NCBI GenBank assembly: GCA_037953745.1 | Contig: JBAKBP010003179.1 | Location: 1-64,000 of the forward strand | Direction of reading: 5' to 3' | Source of the DNA: Lithodes maja | Taxonomy: Eukaryota; Arthropoda; Malacostraca; Decapoda; Lithodidae | Length of the DNA stretch: 64,000 nt | Shown: positions 11,101-24,052 of the stretch, piece after piece | How positions within the stretch are numbered: position 1 is the first letter of the stretch | How the letters are laid out: the number at the start of each line of letters is the position of its first letter | The notes under the pieces: generated by a model | Told to the model about the DNA's origin: nothing | What the model saw: only the letters and a program-made list of their open reading frames with translations | Databases searched by the model: none | Position numbers and translations under genes: made by a program

Positions 11101-14100
11101 TCGTCGTGTCATCTGAAGGTGCAGTAACAGAAAAAAAATATCCAGGACACACATAAACAAAACATTTACACTGAAGCTTACTTTTAGTTTGCTGAGGAAT
11201 ATTTTCTCTCATATCAATAGTGGGGAATTAATATATAAAACTTGAAAACGCACTCAAAAGTTACTGTTCAAATTCTACAACGAACTCATTAAATTTAAAA
11301 CCTATCGAAACGACAACACACTATAAAAAATTTATATGTGGAAAAATGCATGAAATTGAAGGTGGTGAATGAATGAATTAAATTGAAGGTGTATCAAGAA
11401 CTTTTTGAGTGTGACTATATCCTACATGACCTTTGGCTCACCATTGGTCTCTAGTGCCAGTGGAGCGCAGTACATAAGGTTATCCTTGGGTGTGGGTATC
11501 TGTCGTCTCAGCACCGGGTCTCCTCGTAGTGGTCGTCTGGCATCCTTCACTGTGTATGCCTTGTCGGTGTCAATACCTGTGGGGGAAGCAAATTATATTT
11601 TTGTATTCACAGTGATGTCAAAAGTAGAGCTTCTCACAGTTTGCATAGCAGTATTATCATAAAGTGTTTTGTTTTTGTTGGTTTTTATCCATCTCCTAAT
11701 ATCTGACATGTCCTTGGAGTGCCACATGTATTTGTTGATTTCATTAATTGAATTTAGAAGTAAAGTTGGTTGGTGAAAAAATATGAATAAAGTTTGTTGG
11801 AATTCTCACTGTGTAAATAAGGGCAAGCTATTTTAAACCATGCCACACTCATGCTTTATAACAACTCCAGGATCTCAGCTCTGAGCAGTTGACTTGACCC
11901 CTTATAGAACTGTTGTGTGGGGCACACAGGCTAAATTGTGGTATCATGGATGGACGACTTTAAATCCTAATAAAATTATACCTGAGAACTGGAGCAAAGT
12001 ATTCTATAGAGGTTGGCTGTTGACCGTGACAAACGAATACCTACTGTATACATTTTTCTATCTAATGAAAACAAAATTATATAAAAAAAATGGGGTAAGT
12101 GCCAGAGTAATGGGTAATGGCCACCCCTTCGGGCATCACGGAGTCAGGCAATAGATAGATAGAAGTGCCAGAGTCCATACATACATACATACAGTTTTGG
12201 TTACAAAGCAACTGTTCGACTTGAAGAGATTTACTGACTGACTGTAACACATCTAAAAACATGCAAATTAGACAAACTGATGCTGAAGTCATATGTATGT
12301 AAAATTAATGTATATTTCATAAATCTTTACCCTAGATTACTCTCACCTAATAATTTCTTCTGCTCACTGGCCTTGGCAAGCTTGAAGGGCTCAGGGTTGA
12401 AGACGTGAAGTGTGACTGAATATTCAAGGAGGATATGGTACATGGTGCTGAAGTCCATCTAATAAAAAACATATATTTAATTAATGATAAGAAAAATGTC
12501 AAACTGAAATAAAAATCATATGATATATAAATACAATGCAACTTAGTAGCTACAAAATACATACATTTGTATCCAAATTTCAAAGTTTATTTATCAAAAG
12601 TCAGTAAAATCGCTTTCCCTTTGCAGCATCGTATTGTAATCTTCTCTGTTTAATAGTTAAATACTTTAATGTCAGCCAAACTCTTGCCAACACTGGTTCC
12701 AAACAATTAAATGAATTTAGCATCTTCCAAAGCCATATTGAGTTGCTTAGTGATAGGCAGTACACTATAAAGCCACAGTATTTACAGAATGAGTATACCT
12801 GTATATGAATTAAAAACAACAAAATCCTGACACACAGCTTAATATAAACAGTCATCCAATGTAGCCTGCAGATACTAACGGATGGAATGATGGGTTTGCA
12901 AGACTCGCATGGGAAGTGAACATAGGTGATGGTGACTCCGGCGCGGTAGTTAAGACGGGCAGCGAAGGCAAAGGCTAAGAAGGCATCGTAGTAGTAGTAT
13001 GCGGATTCATCAGCATCATCACTCACAGCTAACAAAATATATAAAGGTAAGAAAAACATAGGAAAAGTGGGGATTGGGCCTGAGTAAATAGATAGATAAA
13101 TAGATAGATAGAAGAAAAATAATATAACAATGGTAGATATATATGTATTTCAGATAGTAATTAACTTTCTAAAACTATAACATCAATAAATTTAAGGGTA
13201 CTCTCCTCTAAATCCAAATGAGGCACGAAAGGTCTTGAAATTGACAAAGAAATGGGGCGGAAGGTCTTAAAATCGCCAAACTAAAGAGGCAAACTTCTTA
13301 AAATCTCAAAATTAATAGAGCTAAACATGAGGGAGAAGGGGTCCAGAAAAACTGCCCCTTAATCACTGTGGCTATGTCGACACACAGAAACTTAATACCT
13401 GAATAGGTACAACAGTGCTACATTATCTACAGCACATTAGTCCTTTCAGTATAATGATCCTTCTCTTCATTTTATCATGGCTATCATTAGAAGATTTTAT
13501 GCTGCTTAAGCCGGTATCACACGAGAGCTTTTATAGTCAACATTCGATGATCAACATTTTTCTGGCAACATTTCTGGAGTATTTTGCCCTGGTATTGGAA
13601 ACCAGACTGATGGTAGATGAATTTAGGTAACCGAAATAGTCTAAATGTTGACCTCATAAGCTGCCAGACCAGTGTTAAGGATAAATGTTGAGAGAAAAAA
13701 CGCTTGTGTGATACCGACTTTAGGAGGGACTTGTGGGAGTCAAAATATGAATAGTGATATTTTCCTCTTTTATTCTGTAGGCTATGTGATATCCTAGGTT
13801 CGAGTCCTGGGAGGATCACAAATTTTCATTAATTTAATTTGGGGTGTTATTGGTGTTAAGAACGATGTTAATAATAATTTATAAAGGTCATTCCCGAACA
13901 CAAATCTTCTACTGTTAGGCAAAATAGAAATAAAAAATTATGCCATCTTGCAAGGCAGTAAAGTGCGGACTGACCAAAAGTGACGTGGTCCAAGGCCCTG
14001 TGTATATGTGCAGCATCCGTGAAGATCTGGTTGTTGACGGTGGCCACGACGGGTCTAGCGTACGGTTCCTCCCCTCCATAAGCCACCAACGTGTACCTAC

Positions 14101-17100
14101 ACACATAATGGTACAGTTCAATTTAGGTGCAGTGGGTTAACCCCTTCTGTACCGGCGACGTATCTTTCATTTGATTTCAGCTACACTTAGACGATTTTAT
14201 GAAGCTTAGGAAGGATATATGGTAGCTAAAAGGATTAATTGAGATAGTCCGTAGCCTTTTAATGTGTAAACATTCTTTCAGAGCTGAACAAAATTGTCTA
14301 ATAGTTGTCAGAATGCGATGAAAAGTACACCACCGCTACAGAAGGAGTTAATTATAAGATCAGACAACGTATACTCTATCCTGTTCCAAATAGGTAGCCC
14401 AAATGATGATGTAAATTCTATATACTGTACTAGCCTTCTGAGCGAAAGCCACTTATAAAGGCTAGGAGAACAATGATATGTTGAGAAAGTGTAGGGATAG
14501 AACAAAAACAGGTCAGTCAAAGTTCATTAAACACATGTATAGCATTTAGAAGGGAATTGTGAAACCTAAACTCTGTAACTCAAAATGAACTAGAGCAAAT
14601 GAGCTGTAAATTTGCACACCTATTCCCTAGCTAACCCTTCCCAAATGCTAGAAGTATTAGCTCGATTATTCTAGTCATTGTGAGTTATAGAGGTTAATGT
14701 TCAAGAGTTTTGGCCTACTTACTTGTAACAGAGTATAGCATTGACTTGTGATAGATATGGTTCAGGGTTATCTATTTGGTCAGGTATAAGGTATAATAGC
14801 TTAGCCTTATGATAGGTATGGTTCTGGGTTAGCTATGAGATCAGTTAATTATTTGGAAAGGACTTGCATCTTTTCATATCAGATACATATAAATAATACA
14901 TATATATTACACTACAAATTTCACTAGGAGTGCCCAACAGAAGAAATCCCCACAACCTCCACTTTCTCATTCATGATTATAATGTAAAACTTGCAAAATA
15001 AACAAACCAAAACTGGGACGACACAAGATAAACGCAAAAGAACTAATCAAAATCGCTATGTGGAAATAGTAACATATGGGGTGAGCTTATCACAATCTCA
15101 AAGACAAAAAGAAACAAGTTGCTCTACAAGTACCTGACAGAATGGATCCCTGCGCCCTCCAATTCCTCATTCATGATATTGATAAAGTGGCTGAAGCGGT
15201 TGAAGGGCTTATTCTCGGCCAGGAAGTTGTTACACTCCCGCGCCTCCACCAGAATGACGACATCGGTGGACTTGAGCAGATCTTCCGCCTCCAGCACCAC
15301 CAACGCTCCCTCCGCTAAGGTGTGGGTCTGGCCGTTGTTTGTCTGGTACTCGCACCTGGGGAATAGAGAACCAATAGATTTTAGCCTTTGACTAGGAGAA
15401 GCCTTATCTGAGCGAAATAAGATCATCTAATATTAGTCAGAATACAAAGAAATTAAGGCATATTTGGACTGAATAGGTCAGACGAGGCACAATGAAAGAG
15501 TAAACAAATTTGTAGATACCGGTATTGTTTTAATCATTTAACTCTGAGGATGGTCTAATTATCTATTATCTATCTATCTATCTATATGCTCAGGCCCAAT
15601 CCCCATTTTGGGGGTAGCCGACTCAAGACAGAGCAAGGACAGGGAAAACACAAAAACAACATAAAACAACAAATAAACACAGATAAAAAGCACAAACTCA
15701 CACACATCCAGGTCACCCAGGAGAAGACCCAGAGACCAGGACCCAGATTCACTAACGGTCGTACGATCCGAAAACTCCCTTACCGTTCCCTTACGTCTCA
15801 ACGCTGGTATTCACGAAGCGTCGTAGCGGCCATCTTTGATCGTAGGAAGTCCCTAAAATCCCCTTTCGCTAAGGGTGGTCCAGACCACCCTTACATGAAT
15901 TTGACCCGGATATAGGTACACAAATATCGATAACACAACCCGCGACCATAACAAATTCGTCTGCAGTATAGCTCTTTATGACACACTAAATCATTATTGA
16001 GGCAATAATAGCGCAATATGATTGTTAACTTGTGTTTACAACACCATTAAGGCATTTAATACAAAGTATGAATATATTTGTATCCTTAATGTCTTATGAC
16101 AGGCCGAATTAAGCTATGAATAGCCTACATATGCCAGCCTAGACCTAGTGAAGGTTAATTGATGCACAAATTCATGTGCTGCGACAACACGTAGCCTACC
16201 ATTAGTAGATTTTAACCCTCATTTATTGCGGAAATGTTTTATTCCAACTACTCACCACCTCTGAGTTAGATTATGGTAGCCTATTTCCTCAACAAATTTG
16301 AAAGTATCACAGGAACAAAATGATGAAAAGAATTACCCTCGGCCTAGCCTAAAAAATGAATAAATAATAAACGCTGTGTGAATAATTTTGTTTAGCCTAG
16401 CCTAGGCTATAACCTAGGTTTATTTTGAAAAAGTTAGGGCTATTTAGGCTAGACAAGTTAGGCCTATGTATGGTATTTTGGTTAGGCTAGCAATGCCTAG
16501 CTGGGTTAGATTAGGGTAGCCTATTTCCTCAACAAATTTGAAAGTATCACAGGAACAAAATTATGAAAAGAATTACCCTAGGCCTAGCCTAAAAAATGAA
16601 TAAATAATAAACGCTGTGTGAATAATTTTGTTTAGCCTAGCCTAGGCTATAACCTAGGTTTATTTTGAAAAAGTTACGGCTACTTAGGCTAGACAAGTTA
16701 GGCCTATGTATGGTATTTTGGTTAGGCTAACAATGCCTAGCTGGGTTAGATTAGGGTAGCCTATTTCCTCAACAAATTTGAAAGTATCACAGGAAACAAA
16801 TTATGAAAAGAATTACCCTAGGCATAGTCTAAACCAAAAATAATAGGCTAGCCTATATGGTGGTGTGAATATTTTTGTTTAGCCTAGCCTAGGATATAAC
16901 CTAGGTTTATTTTGAAAAAGTTAGGGCTATTTAGGCTAGAAAAGTTAGGCCTATGTATAGTATTTTGGTTAGGCTAGCAATGCCTAGCTTGGTGTAGCCT
17001 AAGCATGGTAAAGTAGAAGCCTAGCAGGTTAAGATGGTGTTTGCAGGCATACCGTCCTCATTGTTAACTAGCTGTTATTAGTCCCATGCTGGTAATATAT

Positions 17101-20100
17101 TTGATGATGGCAATAAGTCATGGGAGGTGAGGGGGACAAAGCCCCCCTCAACCTATAATTATTTCCCATGGCCAACTGTTGGATAATAGATTGAGGAGGC
17201 CTATGCTAGGCCTATTTTGAAAAGGTAGATAGGCCTTGAGGTGTTGTGAATACACAAAAATTACCCTAGGCCTATTTTGAAAAATTAGGCCTAGGCTAAG
17301 TCTGGCATTTTGGCTTGGCTAGAACTGCCTGTGTAGGCATAGACATAGTAAAGTCTGGCATTTTGGTTTGGCTCGCCCTGTCTAGGTGTAGACATGGTAA
17401 AGTAGAACAATATACTGTGGTTAAGGTATAAATAATACACTCCCAACTAGCCTAACATATGATTATCAATGATCAATCCGTCGAAAATCCTTTAACTTGG
17501 GCCACTAACAGGCTTCCCTGTAGCCTAGCTAGGCTAATTTTTATCATCAATTCACAAGATACTCTATTCTTCTTCCTGCTGGCTGTGGTGGATCGAATTA
17601 GCCATGCTAAACAATGACAAGCTCATAAATTAAAGTATATTAGGTTCTTCTTGGCGCTTCAGTCATGTGGGTGACATATTGTTTATTTACAAAGGCCAAG
17701 CGCCTGATTGGTCAAGAGAAGCCTCGGTGAAAATAACCGAAAGGGAGCCGTAAGGGAGCTCAACGATGTGTTCGTGAATACACCTTCCGCACTCCCTTAG
17801 GAACGATCGTAGGTTACTGTACGACATCGCACGCTACGACCGTTAGTGAATCTGGGTCCAGGGTCACCAAGGTCGCTCCAGCACTTCCCCGGCCCCCGAC
17901 CACCCGGAGAGGTTCCGATCTCGGCAGGCAGACATGCAGCGGAGCCAAAGCCACAAGCCCTCCCACCACACTTCCAGGTGCACCCTTCATATTAATCGTC
18001 TCCCCGGACCAGGCGTCTGATGGACTATTATCTAGTCCAACTTGCGCCCGACCCCTTACTCCAAATGACCACGTGTTCACTCAACTATTCACAAGCATTC
18101 TCCATTCACTCCTGTCCACCACCACTTCCCCTGCCTGATCTATAGTCATTCCTCTATCATCCAAAGCCTTTCTTACACAGTCTCTCCATCTCAATGGGGG
18201 TCTTCCTGCCCTTCTATCTCCCCTTGTACCTGACTCACATATTCTCTTTGTAAGCCTTTCATCTCCCATTCGTTCAACATGACCATACCAGCTCAGCACC
18301 CTTCTGTCCACTCTGGCTGACAATTATCTAATTATCTAAGCAAGAGAAGAACAAAACTCACAAACATAGTGCTGCAGCTGTCTAGTGGTTAGTGTTACTG
18401 AGTACAAACCGAGTCACCGACTAGTTCATATTTGATTCCCAACCTGGCCAGGAGGCACCCAACCAGCCTAACTGGTCAGCCTATCTGTAATGGGTAGTTT
18501 GGTATTGAGGAGCTTGGGTTAATCCTGACAAAGAGAAAACTGTTGTAACCTGGATAATATGCAGTACCAGTTTACCAGGTTCAGTAACTATAAGCTACAG
18601 GCTACAAAAGACAGGGACATGAAAAGGAACGCTACAGCAATGTTAATTCTAGCGTATGCCACCGTACTCCTATCTTTAACCTCTTACGTCGTAATAAAAA
18701 TTATTAGATTCAAAGTACTCACTGGACACAATAATCAGGGATCTTGATGGGGATGCTGTTGGCAGAGCAGGCCTCCATGTAAGCGGTGGCGGAGGTACAA
18801 GTGTCCTGGGGCTCATGGTGGTAGTCCACGCTGCACATGTCAAGGTACGGCTGACTTTCAACCTGGGGAGATACATTATATTCAATAGTTGTTGTTCTTG
18901 TTGTAGCCCCAAGATGCCCTTTATGGGAATCCTGTGGCATCCAGGTATTCCCTGGTGCCGCACTTCCCCAGGGTGAGGTAGGGTGGGATTAGATCCGTTT
19001 GTGAGACGACAGCGGGGGAGGAGGTCGTTGGTCCTTTATATAAAGAAGTTGCAACATACATACATACCTTTTATTAAAATAAATATTTAACTCCCCAACA
19101 GTCTTGATATAACTCCAACCACAAAAGCAATCCCCTCATAGTCAAGTCCCAAGGCAAGTGACCACCGTTGAAGTTAACCAGGCTAGGAACACACTCCAGA
19201 AGAGCATCTGCTTTAAATCCATTAGGAAAAATTAATATATTATAAATGGCCTAAAAACCTAGATACACACACACCTGACAGACATGCATGCACATGTGAG
19301 GCCTGGTCACCCAAAGGTGGCTGTGGAAACATAAAGGGTTATCCTCAACTGCAACACAGCAGTTATGTAGTAGTCCCGACTCCCTGGCTCCAGCACCACA
19401 TTACTGTACTACCTCCAGGGACCAAATAAGTCTAGACTGCTGGGAGTACAACACTGCTCCCAACTACAGTGCCGTACGTCCTTACTGGCGCCCTGGGCTA
19501 TATTGTCAACCACCTTGACGTTATATAGTATCAAAATGTATAACTGGTCAAATGACTTTCCAGCAAAGATTGCATTCTCAGACCAACACATTGGCAACAA
19601 AATATATATGATGGGTGTCCCCACCTTTCATCAACACACCATGTAAGACACTTAATAATCACTATTTAGTATTCAAAAGTGTCTTACTGTACTGTATTTA
19701 ATATTCTTGAATATTCTTTATTCTCACTCTTAAAGGCTACTGTGGTGGCTTAGCAGTTCAATCACCTATACAAAGATGAATACTGCAGCACAGAGCAACT
19801 TGACATCTGCCCTTATTTCACTCACCTCAAAGAAGCAACGTTTCAGTGGAGATCCTTTACTCTGGAAGATCCTGGAGCAGGCCGAGACAGGCTCAAGTGC
19901 CGGTGGTGTGGCTATGTTATCGGTGGAGTCACAGCCACGCGGGCTGACCATCCACCCCTGAGCCAGCACAGACACCACGTCGGTTGTGCTACCGTTGGGG
20001 AGGCTCAAATCGTCGTTGGGCTCGTAGTTGTACAGACCAAGAAGCCCACCCGTCTTACCAAAGTATGAACCTGAGGATAATGATAATGATAAAAACTGGG

Positions 20101-23100
20101 GCTTTCTACTGCCATAAGCACTAGTCTTCCATATTCACTGATTACGATTACGATTCAAAACAAATTCCAATGTGTATACTGTACAGTACTTATCATGACT
20201 TGTTATGTACCTTATCAATAACAATACAGTAACAGATGCGAAAAATAAAAACATAAAATAATAATCTTTACTTATTATGGCTTGTGAGTGTACCTAATTA
20301 TTGATTTATTATGTTACCTCCACCAACCGACTTTACTCCTAAACTCAATTAATGAAATCAACAAATACATGTGGCAGTCCAGGGATTCAAACCTAGGATG
20401 CTCACACCGAAATTCAGTGTATTTATCCATTGCGCTACAAAGACAAAATAACAGCATAACACCTGTCGCCTTACCATGTAGCGTGATGCTGAGGACGTCC
20501 TGGGCGAGATTCCACGTGACATGGAAGCTGTGGTGGGTGTCAACGTGGAGCTTGTGTAGGCCTCGGTGGATGTGAGCCGAGGCAACCTGCACCGGCAGCT
20601 CTGTCGACCGACCGTTTACCATCACCTGAGGAGTAAAATTATTATCAAACCAAGAAAACTATCAATAATAACTTTAAACAGTGAGAATTATTAGCCCGTC
20701 AGTAACAGTCTTTAAAGTACAGTACAGTTCAGCATACAGTAGGTATGTACAGTATTGTAGAAGGCTATTTCATAGTTATGCAATGTTAAAATATATGTAT
20801 AATTGTATATCAGGAGAGCTGAGATTAACCAATATGTTGGCAATTATAATAATTATTTAGTACACTATACAGGTTACATATAGCACTTACATATGGCCTA
20901 CATAATAGTAAGCACGTTCAGTATTCACACTTGACCCCCAGCTATAGGGTATGTGCCTGAGTATATACATATATACACACACATACATTTCGTACAGTTT
21001 CTTACAGTAGATCCTCTGGAAAAAGGCAAACTATGCCTGTGTATCCAGCTCAGTACCAGTACTTGCACTGCTGCGGTCGTTCACGGTGTTGGCGGCGGCG
21101 GTAGCAGACGCAACATTTTTACTATTCTGTATTTTTGCTTTATAATCAAACTTCAAATCTTGTCTTCCCCATGCTTTATCAAGATTACTTTCAAACTCCC
21201 TTATTGATTCGGAATCGACTACATACTGGGGCAGTGCGTTCCACTCATTTACCACTCTATCACAAAATGAGTTCTTTGCCTTCTCAAGCCTATTTCTTTC
21301 TTTGTAAATTTACATATAGCACTCAGATGCACAGAGTACTCACTACTCACATATTGTACAATCACATAGCACTCACATAATATACTACTCGCAGCACTAA
21401 CCCTAAAGTCCTTGGCTAGTTCTATGGTGGCATCATGGACGTATATAACAATAGTCTTAGAGGAATGACTATGGTAATTCACTGCCACGGCCCACATTCC
21501 ACTGATCATGTCCGCCACCAGGAGATGTTGGCACCGACCCTTGAAGTCAAGTGGCCGCCCGTCAAAGGTCATGAAGTGCTGCTCCCCGATCATGTAACCA
21601 GTAGCTGCACGAACAAAACAGGAAAGAATCAATCCATTAATAAACAAGTAACAATAGATACAAAAAAAAAATCAAGCAAATTCTGTTTAGATAAGTACAG
21701 TAGCTAAATTGAACATAAGTACAAAACAAAGATTAACTAAATTATTAAATGCTTAGGCAAGCAAAACCTGACTTAAGAGGTGAGCAGTTTTGAAGTACTG
21801 TACAGCATGTTCATCTAGTGGCCGAACTGATAAAATTTGTCGTTCAATTAAATGGAATAAAATACTGTATAAAAAAATAATCTACAAAAAATAAATAAAT
21901 ATACTACATAATGGTATACAATTATAATGTAAAACTTGCAAAATAAACAAACCAGGGAAGGGTGGGATGAGGTGAGTGGGGTTGAAGTGGAATTTGATAA
22001 TCTTGTGCCAGAACTTCATGAGGAAAGACGTGTTGGAGGGGGACACAAAGAGGTCCCTGATCCACGTTACTTGCTTGTACTCCGGGAGGCCCTAAGAGTC
22101 CGTGGAGGAGAAGTTGATTGAAGGAGAGTGTACAGTTGTGGTCATGTAATATCTCAATATTTCCTTACGATAAAAAGTAGACATTTGCATTTGTGAATGT
22201 GTGTGTGCATGGATATGTAATGTGTTTGCAACAGAATGTACATATAAAGCTATGTGTCGTTATGCATATTTATGTGTGTGCACATACAGATGTGTGTAAG
22301 TGCATTTCATGGTGTGTACTTACACTAGTTGTACTTACACTAGTTGTATTTGCGGGAGTGAGCATGCTCGTTAATTCCCGCCTCCTAAGATATGTTTGTC
22401 ATACCGTGCTTTGAAACTATGCACTGATGGTGCAGACACAACTTCGGCTGGCAATTTGTTCCACCCACTAATCGAGTTGGTAGGAAATCTTTTACTTTTC
22501 AGATCAGATTTACTATTAAGCACTTTTAGTTTGTAGCTGTGACCTCTTGTTCTCTCACCTCTATCCCTCTCTATGAAGTTTTCTTGGTCGATTTTGTCAA
22601 TACCTCTAACACATTTGTATATCTGAATTTGCTGTCCTCGTTTCCTTCTCTGTTTCAGTGTAGGTAGATTCAATCTCTCGAGCCTCTCCTGGTACTCCAA
22701 ATTTTCCAAACCTGGGATCATCCTCATAGCTGCTCTCTGTACCCTCTCAATTTTGTGGATATGTTTCTTCATGTGAGGGGACCACACTACAGATGCATAT
22801 TCCATCCTGGGTCTTATTATTGCCGTTATTATTTGTTTCATGGTGTTTTCATTAAGATAATTGAAAGACATCCTGATATTTGCCAATAGTGCTAGTGATT
22901 CTCTCACTATCTTATTTACGTGGCTTTCTGGAGACATGTTATCCTTAAATTCTATCCCCAAGTCTTTTTCTTTTTCTGCTTTGGGAATCACTTCGTTTCC
23001 TAGTTTATAATCTTTTCTAGGTCTGTACTTGCTTTTACCCATTTCTAGAGTCTTACATTTCCCTACATTGAACTCCATATTCCATTTGATGCTCCATTCA

Positions 23101-24011
23101 TGGATCTTTTGCAAATCTGCTTGGAGCTCAAGGCAATCCTCCTGGGTTCTGATCGTTTTAAGCAGTTTAGCATCGTCCGCAAACATGCTCATGTAGCTTG
23201 TTAGTCCCTCAGGTAAGTCATTTACAAATATTAGAAACATGATTGGGGCTAGGACAGATCCTTGTGGTACCCCACTCGTAATTTGAGTCCAGTTTGACGA
23301 TTTCCCCCTTACTGTTGTTCTCATCTGTCTTCCGCTAAGGTAGCTCTCCATCCATTTCAGCAGTTTGTCTCCTACTTTTCCCTCATGTTTTAATTTCCAC
23401 AGCAATCTCTTGTGTGGAACTTTGTCAAATGCCTTTTTAAAGTCTAGGTAGGCACAGTCTACCCATCCTTCCCTCTTGTCCACTGTGTCTATTACTCTAG
23501 AGTAAAAACTCAACAAGTTGCTTACACATGATCTGCCTCCTCTGAATCCAAATTGTCGGTCAGTAATTAATCTTTTGGATTCCAGGTAGTTAACCCATTT
23601 GTCCCTTATTAATCCTTCCAGAATCTTCATGAGGATGCTCAATAGTGATACAGGTCTATAGTTCAGTGGTTTATCTCTGCTTCCTCCCTTAAATATAGGA
23701 ATAATGTTTGCTCTTTTCCATTCTGTAGGTACTATCCCTGTGTCCAATGATTTGGTCATTATGTCATAAAACGGTATACTCAGTTCCTTAGCATTTTCTT
23801 TAATAATCCAGCCTGATACTCCGTCCGGTCCAGCGGCTTTGTTTGGATCCACCTTACTCATTTTGTCTATGAGCTCTGGTCTGTTAAATGTGACTTCCGG
23901 CATTTCCTCTGTACCTATCTCATTGGATTCTGGTGCAATGAATTCTCCTTCTTTTGTAAATACTGATGCAAAATTTCTATTTAGTTCTTCCGCAATCTCT
24001 GTATCCTCTTC

Positions 24012-24052
<41 letters not shown>

